Assembly (NCBI GenBank): GCA_020073365.1
Contig: JAIQFL010000057.1
Span: forward strand, 1 to 42,504
DNA from: Terriglobia bacterium
GTDB taxonomy: Bacteria > Acidobacteriota > Terriglobia > Bryobacterales > Bryobacteraceae
Direction: 5' to 3'
DNA: 42,504 nt
Numbering within the stretch: the first letter of the stretch is position 1; each line of letters opens with the position of its first letter. Below the pieces are notes generated by a model. It was not told where the DNA came from and did not search any database. It worked only from the letters and a program-made list of their open reading frames with translations. The position numbers and the translations under genes were made by a program. Below, one piece after another: positions 32,836-42,268 of this stretch.

Positions 32836-35262
32836 CTACGCCCTTCGCAGCGCGGCCATGGGGTCCACCTCGGTGGCACGGCGGGCGGGAACATACGATG
32901 CCGCCAGCGCCACGAACGCCAGGGTCGCCGAGGCTGCCGCGAAGGTCGCCGGGTCGTACGGGCTTACGCCGAATAGCAGGCTGGACAGGAAACGCGTGAG
33001 GGTGGCGGCCTCCCCCAGTCCGAGGGCGGTGCCGATCCCAATCAATGCCAGGTTCTGCCGCATCACCAGCAGGATCACGCTTCCCGCCTGTGCGCCTAAC
33101 GCCATCCGTATGCCAAATTCCGTCAAGCGCTGGGCCACCGAGTAAGCCGTCACTCCGTAAATTCCAATCGTCGCCAGCATCATCGCGCACGCCCCCAGCG
33201 CCGCCAGCAGGACCATCGAGAAGCGCCTTCCGGATACCGAATCCGACAACACTTCATCCATGGTCGAAACACCGGCCAAAGGAAGCTCGCGATCGATGGA
33301 TGCCACCGCCGCCCGGATTCCGGGCACCAGGGGCCTGGCCTCTTGGACGCCACGCACCAGCAGCGTCACACTGGACACCCGGTTCTGCAGGTAGGGCACG
33401 TAGATTTGCATAGTCTTCTGCGAGTCCAGACCATACTGGTACACATCGCCCACAATCCCCACTACGGTTCGCCACGCCCCGCTCGACCCGCCCGTTCGAA
33501 CCTTGCGGCCGATGGGATCCTCCCCCGGCCACAAGCGCCGCGCCGCCGTCTGGTTCAACAACGCCACCTGCGCGTGGTTGGCGTCGTCCTCGGCGGTGAA
33601 CAGCCGGCCGCGCACCAGCGGAATGGACAGTGTACGAAAATACTCCGGCGTGACTTCGTATTGATCCGGGGCCGGCTTACTGGCACGCTCGTAAGCCCGG
33701 CCCTCGATCTCCATGAACATGCGGTTGAAGTTGGACGATTCCGGGAGCACGCTGACGATACTCGCCGACGCCACTCCCGGCAGGCGCTGGACCTGCTCGA
33801 GCAGATCCTCCACCAACGCCGCGCGCGTAGGGCCATCGGGATAGCGCGCCGCGGGCAGGGGGAGATCGACGGCCAGGGTGTTTCGCGGATCGAAGCCCGG
33901 GTTGACATGCCGCAGCCTGACGAAACTGTTCACCAGCAGCCCCGCGCAGATCAGCAGCGTCACCGCGACCGCCGTCTCCAACACCACCAGCAGATTGCGG
34001 CGGCGACGTCCCGCCGCGGCTGCGCCCGAACCGCGGCCGCGCTCGTTCAGAATCGCCGCGGGGTTGCCGCCGTAGGTCTCGAAGGCCGGTGCCAGGCCGA
34101 AGAGAACTCCGGTCACCAGCGAGAGCGCCGCGCAAAAGCTCACCACCCGCCAGTCGATATTCACCTGAGCGAGCTCCGGAATGGCTTTGGCGCCGAGGCT
34201 CTGGATCACCGGCACGCACCAGAATGCCACCAGCAACCCCGCCGCGCCACCCGCCGCTCCCAGAAGCAGACTCTCGGTCAGCTTCTGGCGGATCAGCCGC
34301 CCCCGGTTGGCGCCCATCGCCTGGCGAATGGCTACCTCCTTGCGGCGTGCGGCCGACTGCACGAGCAGCAGGTTGGCCACGTTGGCGCAGGCAATCAGCA
34401 CCGTCATCAGCACCGAGACCTGCAGGATCAGCAACGAGGGGCGAATGTTCTCTACCAGGTCTTCACGCATGCCGACCAAGCGAACGCCGTGTCCCAAGTT
34501 CTCGTCGGGATAGGCCAGTTCGAGGCGCCGCGCGATGACCTGCATCTCCTGCTGCGCCTGTTCCAGGGTCACACCCGGCTTCAGACGCGCGATCGAGCGC
34601 AGGTGCCGTCCATCGCGGATCTCGTCGGAGAAGTCCCTGGAGAGGGGGCGATAGATTTCAGCCGCCTGATCGATCAGCCTCACCGGAAGTGAACGGAAGC
34701 TCTGCGGCAGGACCCCCACCACCGAGTACGGCTTTCCGTCCAGCACGATTTTGCGGCCCACGATGGATGGATCTTTGCCGAAGCCCCGCTCCCACAGCCC
34801 GTAGCTGAGCACGGCAATATTCCCTCCGTTCTCGAACTGCTCCCCTGGCAGGAACGTCCGGCCCAGCAGCGCCTGGGCCTCCATCACGCGAAAGAACCGG
34901 TCGGAGACGCGCACGCCGGCCAACTGTTCCACGCCGGAGGGCCCCGAGAGGGCCGGTGTCCAGGCGCCGGTGTAGGCCGCCACATCCTCGAACACCTGGT
35001 TCTGCTGGAGCCAATCGGCCACGTCGGGATAACTCACCTGCCCGCGCTCGATGCCCCGTTGCCGCTCCTCGCCCCAGATCAACACCAGGCGGTTCGGATC
35101 GGGATAGGGCAGCCCTCGCAGGAGCACGGCGTTGACGGCGCTGAAAATGGTGCCGGTCGCCCCGATAGCCAAAGCCAGGGTAAGTGTCGCCACAACCGTG
35201 AAGCCCGGGCTCCTGCGCAGGACCCGGCAGGCGTACCGCAGATCTTCGGCCAGAGGCTTCAT
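32836..35262 (-). CDS. ADOP-type MacB/FtsX duplicated permease, second copy
   Basis: 808 residues from ATG at 35260-35262 (MKPLAEDLRYACRVLRRSPG); an upstream in-frame ATG at 35346 would add 28 non-conserved residues. Same plan as the first copy: helix near 22-45, periplasmic core 1 (YGLWERGFGKDPSIVGRKIV), FtsX block 1 (MTVLIACANVANLLLVQSA, EVAIRQAMGANRGRLIRQKL), a middle helix (NLLVVLETAVAVTLLICAG), core 2 and FtsX block 2 (MLATIGIYGVTAYSVAQRL, FGIRMALGAQAGSVILLV). The two copies are only distantly alike, so this is not a recent tandem duplication. No ATPase, PadR or periplasmic adaptor gene is nearby. Role unknown, as for the family. The plus-strand gene between the copies ends 34 bases before this stop. 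Confidence 0.9.
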   Translation of the reverse strand: MKPLAEDLRYACRVLRRSPGFTVVATLTLALAIGATGTIFSAVNAVLLRGLPYPDPNRLVLIWGEERQRGIERGQVSYPDVADWLQQNQVFEDVAAYTGAWTPALSGPSGVEQLAGVRVSDRFFRVMEAQALLGRTFLPGEQFENGGNIAVLSYGLWERGFGKDPSIVGRKIVLDGKPYSVVGVLPQSFRSLPVRLIDQAAEIYRPLSRDFSDEIRDGRHLRSIARLKPGVTLEQAQQEMQVIARRLELAYPDENLGHGVRLVGMREDLVENIRPSLLILQVSVLMTVLIACANVANLLLVQSAARRKEVAIRQAMGANRGRLIRQKLTESLLLGAAGGAAGLLVAFWCVPVIQSLGAKAIPELAQVNIDWRVVSFCAALSLVTGVLFGLAPAFETYGGNPAAILNERGRGSGAAAAGRRRRNLLVVLETAVAVTLLICAGLLVNSFVRLRHVNPGFDPRNTLAVDLPLPAARYPDGPTRAALVEDLLEQVQRLPGVASASIVSVLPESSNFNRMFMEIEGRAYERASKPAPDQYEVTPEYFRTLSIPLVRGRLFTAEDDANHAQVALLNQTAARRLWPGEDPIGRKVRTGGSSGAWRTVVGIVGDVYQYGLDSQKTMQIYVPYLQNRVSSVTLLVRGVQEARPLVPGIRAAVASIDRELPLAGVSTMDEVLSDSVSGRRFSMVLLAALGACAMMLATIGIYGVTAYSVAQRLTEFGIRMALGAQAGSVILLVMRQNLALIGIGTALGLGEAATLTRFLSSLLFGVSPYDPATFAAASATLAFVALAASYVPARRATEVDPMAALRRA

Positions 35263-36028
35263 CCCAGCGGTCAAAAGCAAGCGGCGTGCCGTGATAAGTC
35301 CTTGTCCGTCAGTTTTGCCACAACCGGACGGCGTCCGCTGCCGCAACCCGATGTCCGGAAACGGAACGGGGGTTCCGAGGTACGCTTCCGGGCAATATAG
35401 GGATCGTCAGGAAATAACCGTGCCAACCGTTCACTGGACCGGGGATAGGCGGGAACCAAACAGGGAAAAACCAAGCTCACCGCGGAGACGCGGAGGGCGC
35501 GGAGAAGAACGCGGAGAAAACAAAAGTCAAAAGCTGAGGGCACGGAGGTAGCAGAGAACGCAGAGAAAACCTCGCCGATGGCGCGAGAGGATTCTGCCGA
35601 TTTCGGCGAGAATTTGACTTGGCAGGCACTTACGGTCGCGGCTTCGCCAGCGATGTCACGGCTTAGGGAATCGTGCCTTGGTGTGTCGAACCAGAGCTAT
35701 CACGGTGGGCCTCCGGATGTTTTTGTCTGTCACCCCGGAATCAGGCGGGGACGGCGGAGAGGTGGCGCCGAAGCCGGTGACATATAAAGTCTGGCAAAAC
35801 GGATGGACCTATAGTATCCTTGAGACGGAGCACGACGCGTCGTTTGGTTGTCTCCGCCTTGCCGACAGTCCTCTCGCCGTATCGCTGGCCTGCTGGGTCT
35901 ATTCCCAAATCGCGGGACTCGGACCCGAACCACGCTATGGCCCGTGCATCGCTGGTTCGCTTGTGGGCAACCGGTTGGTGAATCGGTTAGACAACCCCGT
36001 TCCCGCCACCGAGGAAAGGAGCGGAGTC
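35263..36028. other. Repeat-bearing spacer between ADOP gene and BNR protein gene
   Basis: 766 bases with no supported gene. The part from 35678 is open in frame with the BNR gene but encodes no recognisable protein, and the start at 36029 has its own ribosome site. The middle holds the GCGGAG direct repeats and the CTCGCCGA/TCGGCGAG inverted repeat (35478-35610). The promoter of the BNR gene presumably lies in the right half; I cannot place it. Confidence 0.5.
35478..35610. repeat. Composite repeat: GCGGAG direct repeats plus 8-bp inverted repeat
   Basis: GCGGAG occurs at 35482, 35490, 35499 and 35511, followed by degenerate GCAGAG and CGGAGG copies to about 35565. Then CTCGCCGA (35571-35578) pairs perfectly with TCGGCGAG (35603-35610), with a nested CTCGC/GCGAG pair inside. 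The purine-rich block plus dyad resembles dispersed non-autonomous elements found between genes in acidobacterial and planctomycete genomes, as far as I recall. No transposase or target-site duplication is visible. Confidence 0.6.
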
Positions 36029-39000
36029 GTGAAAAACCCAACGCAATGTCGGAGTTGCATGCTTGGAATAAGCCGGCGAGTGGCAGACGCCGCGCTGGCT
36101 TTGGCGATCATGCTTGTACTGGCAGTCCTCGCGACCGGATCGGCACAAGCGCAGACTTACACTGAGAGGGTACATTCGCTTAGGGGCTCGCCAGACGGGA
36201 AATATCCCGAGGCTGGTTTATTGCGGGACGCGCAGGGCAACCTGGATGGCACTACCTCCAGCGGGGGCGTAACGTCGCCTCGACACAAAACACGATCCTC
36301 ACCGATTAGCCCTGACGACCCCTCGGCCTTCGGTCCACTACGCCTTTTCGGTTTTCCCAAGAACAGGCGGTCCTCCTTGGTTGATAAGCAGGGGGCGGCC
36401 CCGTTCTCCGGGTTATCGGCACGGACTGCTCGTGGTGCGGGATTACCTGAATCCATCTGGTCCTCCTACCCCCTCTTCGGCGGCGGTGAGATAACGTCAA
36501 TCGCCATGGACCCCACCAACTCACAAACGGTATACGTCGGCACACGCGTCGCGGGAGTCTTCAAGACCACCAATGGTGGCCAATCCTGGCAGCCTGCCCG
36601 GAACGACCTGACGTTTTATCCGATCCGAAGCCTGCGAGTCAGCCCCCAAGACCCCAAGACACTCTATGCAGGAACCGATTTTGACGGCATATGGAAATCA
36701 ATCGACGGCGGCGACAACTGGTTCAAATCGAGCAGCGGGCTTGACGACGGATTAATTGTCTTTCAACTTGTGATTAATCCGCTTAATCCCAGCACACTCT
36801 ATGCCGGCCTGGCAGGCGGTGTAGGCCTCGTTGTCGGAGATATCTATGAATCGAAGGACGGTGGCGCAAGTTGGGAGAAAAGGAACAGTGGGATACCCCA
36901 CTACGAAGGCTCCGCGTATACGGTCGGAATAATCTCGTTGGCAATCGATCCCACTGATCCCTTGCTCCTTTATGCCGGCACCACTTATGACGGAGCCTTC
37001 GAATCCGCTGACGGAGGAGGAAACTGGATCGCAATCAACAATAACCTACCGGTCTTGAGTGGAATCTACCTTGAGTCTGTCAATGCCCTGGCAGTAGACA
37101 CGCACCATTCGAATCGCCTGGGCGCGATCATCGACGGCCAGTACTATGCCTATCTAAACAATCAGTGGCAGCTAACTAGTAAGAACCATTTCTACAACGG
37201 CGGCATTGACAGGGACTTCCTATACTTTCATCCCACTGATCCTCTCGCTATTTACAGTTCCGGGAGTACCTTTTCCAAGAGCGCGGATGGTGGTCCTAAT
37301 TGGACTCGTTACCTGGGCTGGGGGGCTCTGACATACTCAGGGACTGTCGGCGAGATAGTTTTTCCTCCGTCGTCTCCCAATACCATCTATGCTGCTACCA
37401 GCCCCGCCTCTGATTACTTCGGTGGGGTATACAAATCCGCCGATCAAGGGCAAACCTGGGCGCTCGCGTCCCAGGGAATTACCGCTACTACGATCCGAAG
37501 TGTTGCCATCGACCCTCAGAACTCCAAGTTCATGTATGCGGGAACCGGAGAGGGATTTTTCTGGGGCACAAAGGATGGCGGCATAACATGGAGTCGGGGT
37601 TATTATGTTTCCGACCAAAAACACTATGAGTTTGGTTTTGAGGTCACCGATATCGTTGTAGATCCCTTGAATTCGAAGACTATTTATATAGCGAGTGACG
37701 AGGGCGTCTATAAATCTGTCGATCAGGGACAGACCTTCACGGTGATGACGGACCGGAAAGTTGACTGGCCCGACTGCATGGCCATCAGTCCTGGCGCTTC
37801 AGGTGCGATCTATCTTGGGGACCTGTTTGGCAACGGTGTTGTTTTCAAAAGCTCTGACGGCGGATTGACGTGGGTGCAAAAGACTCAAGGCCTTCCACCA
37901 AATCACGTCGCTTCGTTGGCCATCGATCCAAATCAGCCTCAGACCGTGTGGGCGGGAACCTCGTGGGGGGGCATTGCTAAGTCGATCGATGGTGGAGACA
38001 ACTGGGCAGTCAAAGGGCTGACTCAAAAGGGCGAGGTGGATGCCATCGCGGTAAGGCCCGATAACAGCAAGGTAATCTTTGCAGGAATTGGTAGTTTAGT
38101 CGGCAATTCCTTGTATAGGTCAATTGATAGCGGCGATAGCTGGCAGATGAAACTCTCCAACATCGGGACCGTCTATCGCATTGTCTTTGACCCCAGGAAT
38201 CCGGACTGGCTTTATGCCGCTACGGAAGGGTCCGGTGTGCTGCAGTCGAGAGACGGTGGAGCGACTTGGACTGACTACAGTGCCGGCTTATTCTATCCAA
38301 TGCTGTATTCGCTGGCGATCAGCCGGGATACCGCCCCAATTCTAGTCGGGGGCACCTATGGTTCGGGACTCTACTGGACCAGCCCTCCGGCACCGAGCGC
38401 CTTGCCGACCCTCGAACCCGGCACTCTGGCTAATGGCGCGACGTATATTGCCGGAGGGCTGGTGCCGGGGTCCTGGGCGCAGGTTAAGGGCACGAACCTC
38501 AGCACCACCACGCGCCTCTGGGCGGCATCCGATTTCACGGGCCTCGGTAGTAGCCTGCCCACCAATCTGAGCGGCGTTCAGGTGAACGTCAACCACCAAC
38601 CCGCAGCCTTGTATTACATCAGCCCCACGCAGGTAAGTTTCCAGGTGGCTGCCGGTGTTACCGGAACCGCTTCGGTGGAGGTAGTCGCCAATGGCGTCGC
38701 GAGCAACTTCGTGACGGCCGCGGCCGCAACCAACTCGCCCGGCATTTTTCCGATCATCCTGGGTAGCACGAACTACGCGACGGCGGTGTTCCTGGATGGC
38801 AAGATCGCCGCCGACCCGTCGAATGGCCCGGCGTTCCGCAAGGCTGTCCCCGGCGATACGGTGCAACTTTTCGCCACCGGCTTAGTTCCATCGCCTGCGG
38901 GAACAGTGGTCTCGACGACGTTGTTGAGCGGCGTGACGGTGACGATTGGCACCGTCACGATTCCGGCGAGCGGCGCCGCGCTTGTGGCGGTTGGAGAATT

Positions 39001-39145
39001 CCAAATCAACTTCACAGTGCCGCAGAGTTTTGCCTCGATGCCGCCAGGCTTATACCCCATCTCGATTTCCATCAACGGGGTTACGTCGCCGGCGAGTATC
39101 AACTCCTCGCCGCCAGGTCCGTTAGTGATTCCGATCCAGCACTGA
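36029..39145 (+). CDS. Large secreted BNR-repeat protein with C-terminal Soli_cterm domain
   Basis: 1038 residues. GTG 36029 is chosen because AAAGGAG (36015-36021) precedes it and a signal peptide follows (ADAALALAIMLVLAVLATGS, ending AQAQ at about 42). Residues 48-80 resemble a different repeat family (see findings), and 80-145 are low in structure. From about 150 to 780 there are at least eight sialidase/Vps10-type blades with the BNR motif S-x-D-G-G-x-x-W (SKDGGASWEKR, SADGGPNWTRY, SSDGGLTWVQK, SRDGGATWTDY) and alternating TVYVGT/LYAGT strands. The last roughly 230 residues are a full Soli_cterm domain (NGATYIAGGLVPGSWAQVKG, LYYISPTQVSFQV, VQLFATGL). Likely a surface-exposed adhesive or glycan-binding protein. 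Base composition of the BNR part is less GC-rich than its neighbours. Converges on the next minus-strand gene. Confidence 0.88.
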   Translation: MKNPTQCRSCMLGISRRVADAALALAIMLVLAVLATGSAQAQTYTERVHSLRGSPDGKYPEAGLLRDAQGNLDGTTSSGGVTSPRHKTRSSPISPDDPSAFGPLRLFGFPKNRRSSLVDKQGAAPFSGLSARTARGAGLPESIWSSYPLFGGGEITSIAMDPTNSQTVYVGTRVAGVFKTTNGGQSWQPARNDLTFYPIRSLRVSPQDPKTLYAGTDFDGIWKSIDGGDNWFKSSSGLDDGLIVFQLVINPLNPSTLYAGLAGGVGLVVGDIYESKDGGASWEKRNSGIPHYEGSAYTVGIISLAIDPTDPLLLYAGTTYDGAFESADGGGNWIAINNNLPVLSGIYLESVNALAVDTHHSNRLGAIIDGQYYAYLNNQWQLTSKNHFYNGGIDRDFLYFHPTDPLAIYSSGSTFSKSADGGPNWTRYLGWGALTYSGTVGEIVFPPSSPNTIYAATSPASDYFGGVYKSADQGQTWALASQGITATTIRSVAIDPQNSKFMYAGTGEGFFWGTKDGGITWSRGYYVSDQKHYEFGFEVTDIVVDPLNSKTIYIASDEGVYKSVDQGQTFTVMTDRKVDWPDCMAISPGASGAIYLGDLFGNGVVFKSSDGGLTWVQKTQGLPPNHVASLAIDPNQPQTVWAGTSWGGIAKSIDGGDNWAVKGLTQKGEVDAIAVRPDNSKVIFAGIGSLVGNSLYRSIDSGDSWQMKLSNIGTVYRIVFDPRNPDWLYAATEGSGVLQSRDGGATWTDYSAGLFYPMLYSLAISRDTAPILVGGTYGSGLYWTSPPAPSALPTLEPGTLANGATYIAGGLVPGSWAQVKGTNLSTTTRLWAASDFTGLGSSLPTNLSGVQVNVNHQPAALYYISPTQVSFQVAAGVTGTASVEVVANGVASNFVTAAAATNSPGIFPIILGSTNYATAVFLDGKIAADPSNGPAFRKAVPGDTVQLFATGLVPSPAGTVVSTTLLSGVTVTIGTVTIPASGAALVAVGEFQINFTVPQSFASMPPGLYPISISINGVTSPASINSSPPGPLVIPIQH

Positions 39146-39250
39146 GCCGCTTCTGCGACAGGCCAAGCGGTAGTGATGCAACTTTCAATCTGCCGGGGAG
39201 AAAGACGAGGTTACATTTTCCGCCCGCCGGCAAGCTAAGTCGACTCTGGA

Positions 39251-40132
39251 TTAGGAAAAGAGCTCGCTCCAGGAAGCATCCAGGGGGAGCCAGCGTTGCG
39301 TGCGGAACGAGCTCGTGGGGATGTCCGGAACGTGCAACAATCCGTGGCCTTTGACGCACATGAGCTCTGTGCCGTACCACCCCAGGAAAGTCTGCGAGGC
39401 CTGTCCGATTCCGATGGGGTTCGCAAGCAACCGGAGGCACACCGGGCAGCGCTGCCGCTGATCCCGCAGGACCCATCGAAACGCCAGGATCCAGCCCACC
39501 AGCAAGGCGTGAGGCTGGCTTTGAACGGAACCGGCCGACGCGATGAGACACGCCAGGTCGAGCGACGCGCAATACACAATGGGTAAGATGAGCGCAATCT
39601 TGGTTGCCAGAAAGATCCACCGGCGAAGTCTGGCTGCCCAACCAGGCGAATGGCTGGTGGCTGGGTACTCTCCCAGCGACAGGGACGTAGTCGCCGGTAA
39701 GACCAGCCAGGCGATGAGGATCATCAGAAGGAAGGCGGCGAAGGGCCTATGATCTCGCTGCGCCAGCGACACGCAGTCGAAGCCGCTCGAACCTCCCTCG
39801 TGGTTCGGCAGAGACATGAGCCATAGCCCATTGGTTTGAGCGTGCAGTGCGGATGTTCCCAGATGGGCAAGCACCAATCCCTTGGAGTGCGAGGGTAGTT
39901 TGGCCATGTGCTGCTGGTCCTCGAGAAGCCAGGCATCCACCCTGCCCGGAAGCCGCCAGGCATCCTCGGAGATAACCCCGGTGACCAGCGCTGGTTGCTC
40001 CGCGACCTCGAGGACGCGTCCCACAATTTGAGCATCGCCATTGAAATATCTGCGCCACGCCGCGAGGCTCAGGACCAACGCTGCGATAGGCTCGCCCTGG
40101 CCTGCCTGGGCCTGAGACGAAACCGGGATCAT
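39251..40132 (-). pseudogene. 5'-truncated MacB-core/zinc-ribbon membrane protein
   Basis: The supported part, about 290 residues, starts abruptly near 40132 and begins with a fragment of a MacB-type periplasmic core (LAAWRRYFNGDAQIVGRVLE, LVTGVISEDAWRLPGRVDAW). A membrane segment (FAAFLLMILIAWLVLPATTS) and another near 270 positions on (IFLATKIALILPIVYCASLD) follow. The C-terminus carries CPVCLRLL and ELMCVKGHG, a C-x2-C ... C-x3-H zinc-ribbon-like pair. The N-terminal 120 or so residues expected of a MacB core are missing. The open frame continues left of the supported start to 40438, but that stretch is antisense to the next gene and looks nothing like a core. ATG at 40130-40132 could start a shortened product. 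I treat it as decayed, but a functional short form is not excluded. Confidence 0.6.
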
Positions 40133-41828
40133 GGTCGATCTCGAACTGCTGTCGGCCCATGCCATGGGCGACATGAGCAAGCTATTTGGACAGTTCGCGG
40201 CATTGCTGATCTCCCTGAGTACCATCCTCTCGCTCGGCGCGTTAGGCTTTGACAGCCGGAAACCGCCCCAAAAGCTCTTGATCGCTTTGTGGAGTATGGA
40301 GCACACACTGTTTGCGACCACCATGTTTGTGGTTGGCCTGTTCGCGGTGCTGAGCTGGGATTCCGCGTTCCCGGATCGACGCGACGTTCTGGTGCTGGCT
40401 CCTCTGCCCGTGCGGGCGCGCACGTTGTTTGTGGCCAAGGTGGCAGCCCTGGCGTCGGCGCTGAGTGTAACGGTGGCTACCCTGAACTCTTGTACGGGCC
40501 TCCTCTGGCCCCTGGCGTTGTTCCCCGCAGGTTCTGGTGTCCTGGGCCTGATTCGGTCGTTCCTGGCCTATTGGATCACCATGCTGGCGTCCGGCGCGTT
40601 CATCTTCTGCTCTGTGTTGGGAGTGCAAGGTCTGGCGGCGCAACTGCCGCGGCGGCTCTTCCTGCGCGCCTCGGCATTTCTGCAAATGGCCGCCTTGTGT
40701 CTGTTCGTGACCGTGTACTTTCTTCAACCGTCATTGACGACGCCCCAGGCCCTCATCGCCGCCCGGAATCAACGATCGCTCGCCTGGCTCCCCTCATACT
40801 GGTTCCTGGGCCTGTTCCAGGCGTTGAATGGATCCATGCACCCGGCGCTAGCCCCGTTAGCGCGGCGCGCCTGCGCGGGTCTGCTGATCGCAGGCATCGG
40901 AGCCGCCTCGGCTTTCCTGCTCTCCTATTTCCGTACGCTCCGAAAGATTGTCGAGGAACCGGACATCGCACCCGGCTCTCGTGGCGTGAACTGGTGGCCG
41001 CGTTTTGGCAGTCTGCCACAAACGGCGGTCGTTCTGTTCAGCGTACGAACATTGCTGCGCAGCCGCCAGCATCGTCTCATCCTCGCGTTCTACCTGGGAA
41101 TCGGGTTCGCAATCATGATTCTCCTGGCGAAAGGTTCCCCTGCCCAGGAGCAAGCCCTGGCTGCCTCCGGAGGCATCCTGGGAGGTCAGGTGAACGTGCC
41201 GCTGCTGATTTCCAGCGTCGTGATGCTGTGTGCTGCCGTGGTGGGAACTCGCATCGTGTTCTCGATGCCGCTGGATCTCCGGGCCAACTGGATCTTCCGC
41301 ATCACAGCGGTTCGCGGAGGGCCGGATTGTCTGGCGGCGAGCCGCCGGTCGCTGCTACTGCTCGCCGTGGCGCCGGTTTGGGCGGGTTCGGCTTTGCTGT
41401 TTCTCTCGATCTGTCCCTGGCGGCCGGTGGCCGGCCACCTTCTGGTTCTGGGGCTTGTGGGTTTGCTTCTTGCCGATGGCTGCCTGTACGGTTTTCAGAA
41501 GATTCCCTTCACCTGCTCCTACCTGCCGGGAAAAACCTATGTTCACCTGCTTGTCTTGCCGGGCCTGGCGCTCATGATGGTCATCGTCGCGGGCGTCGGA
41601 TTTGAACGGCGCGCGCTCGGAGACCCCGCCACCTATCTCAGGATGCTGTTGGTTCTCGCCATCGCCGCGGTGTGCGCCCGGTGGCGTTTGGTGGCGCGTG
41701 CCAGGTCGGAGGACACGGATGTTCAGTTTGAGGACGAGTCAGCGCCAACGATTTTCGTTTTGGGGCTGACGCGCGATGGAGTGTTACCGATCGAGCCCGC
41801 GCCTGCGCGGGGTCCCATGCATCCCTGA
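40131..41828 (+). CDS. Polytopic membrane protein (ABC-2 permease-like), probably N-truncated
   Basis: 565 residues with about a dozen hydrophobic segments (FGQFAALLISLSTILSLGALG, LFATTMFVVGLFAVLSWDSA, ASALSVTVATLNSCTGLLWP, LLISSVVMLCAAVVGTRIVF, LLILLADGCL-type helices to the end). The FPDRRDVLVLAPLPVRARTL motif after the second helix is typical of a conserved acidobacterial membrane family that appears related to ABC-2 exporters and is often found near permease genes. Relatives, as I recall them, have about 20-30 more residues before the VDLELLSAHAMGDM segment; here a TGA at 40113-40115 closes the frame 5'. ATG 40131 has no good ribosome site, and ATG 40164 is an alternative. The C-terminus ends in a soluble acidic tail. 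It abuts a truncated minus-strand gene at the same junction, and ends 9 bases before arsC's stop. Confidence 0.7.
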   Translation: MVDLELLSAHAMGDMSKLFGQFAALLISLSTILSLGALGFDSRKPPQKLLIALWSMEHTLFATTMFVVGLFAVLSWDSAFPDRRDVLVLAPLPVRARTLFVAKVAALASALSVTVATLNSCTGLLWPLALFPAGSGVLGLIRSFLAYWITMLASGAFIFCSVLGVQGLAAQLPRRLFLRASAFLQMAALCLFVTVYFLQPSLTTPQALIAARNQRSLAWLPSYWFLGLFQALNGSMHPALAPLARRACAGLLIAGIGAASAFLLSYFRTLRKIVEEPDIAPGSRGVNWWPRFGSLPQTAVVLFSVRTLLRSRQHRLILAFYLGIGFAIMILLAKGSPAQEQALAASGGILGGQVNVPLLISSVVMLCAAVVGTRIVFSMPLDLRANWIFRITAVRGGPDCLAASRRSLLLLAVAPVWAGSALLFLSICPWRPVAGHLLVLGLVGLLLADGCLYGFQKIPFTCSYLPGKTYVHLLVLPGLALMMVIVAGVGFERRALGDPATYLRMLLVLAIAAVCARWRLVARARSEDTDVQFEDESAPTIFVLGLTRDGVLPIEPAPARGPMHP

Positions 41829-41837
41829 GACGGGGTC

Positions 41838-42263
41838 CTACGCGCTATGGTTCCCGTCAAGGAAGACCATGATCCGGCCATGAATCTGATCCCGGATGCG
41901 GCGGAAGGCAGCCCGTTTCACAACATCGCTGCCTTCGACAGCGGCCGGGTCGTCAAACGGCCAATGCAGCCGCTTGGGTTCGCCGGGAAAGATCGGACAA
42001 CCTTCCTTGGCATGGTCGCAGACCGTAATCGCGAAATCCAGGTCCTGGCCCACGAATTCATCCACAGACTTGGACCGCTGGCGCGAGATGTCGATGCCAA
42101 GTTCAGCCATCACGGCAATCGCTTCGGGGCGAACCTGACTCGGTCTTGTGCCGGCGGAGAACACTTCGAACCGATCGCCGGCTTCGTGCCGCAACAGCCC
42201 TTCCGCCATCTGGCTGCGCGCGGAATTCCCGGTACACAGTACCAGCACCTTTCTCTTTGCCAT
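41838..42263 (-). CDS. arsC: Arsenate reductase, thioredoxin-coupled (LMW-PTP type)
   Basis: 141 residues from ATG at 42261-42263; a longer frame to 42323 overlaps the acr3 end. The P-loop CTGNSAR is at 10-16, with MAEGLLRHEAGDRFEVFSAG following. Cys10, Cys82 and Cys89 (VCDHAKEGCP) reproduce the three-cysteine relay of the S. aureus pI258 enzyme, which passes electrons to thioredoxin. RLHWPFDDPAAVEG (98-111) is the conserved C-terminal substrate loop. It reduces arsenate to arsenite, which Acr3 then exports. The gene follows acr3 by 5 bases on the same strand and so forms an acr3-arsC operon. The regulator (arsR) would be upstream of acr3 beyond the window. Only a weak ribosome site (GGGGTAAAG) is seen. 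Confidence 0.95.
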   Translation of the reverse strand: MAKRKVLVLCTGNSARSQMAEGLLRHEAGDRFEVFSAGTRPSQVRPEAIAVMAELGIDISRQRSKSVDEFVGQDLDFAITVCDHAKEGCPIFPGEPKRLHWPFDDPAAVEGSDVVKRAAFRRIRDQIHGRIMVFLDGNHSA

Positions 42264-42268
42264 CGTCT

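Noticed and set aside
33343..34692. Plus-strand open frame (449 codons) inside the second ADOP gene
   Set aside because: It is antisense to clear FtsX/MacB sequence, rich in His, Gln and Arg, and shows no motif.
40133..40438. N-terminal extension of the minus-strand MacB-core fragment
   Set aside because: It is antisense to the first helices of the membrane protein at 40131-41828 and does not resemble a MacB core, so it is excluded from the gene call.
41829..41858. GACGGG/CCCGTC inverted repeat between the membrane gene and arsC
   Set aside because: A six-base stem with a loop of 18 that runs into the arsC coding end; too weak to call a terminator.
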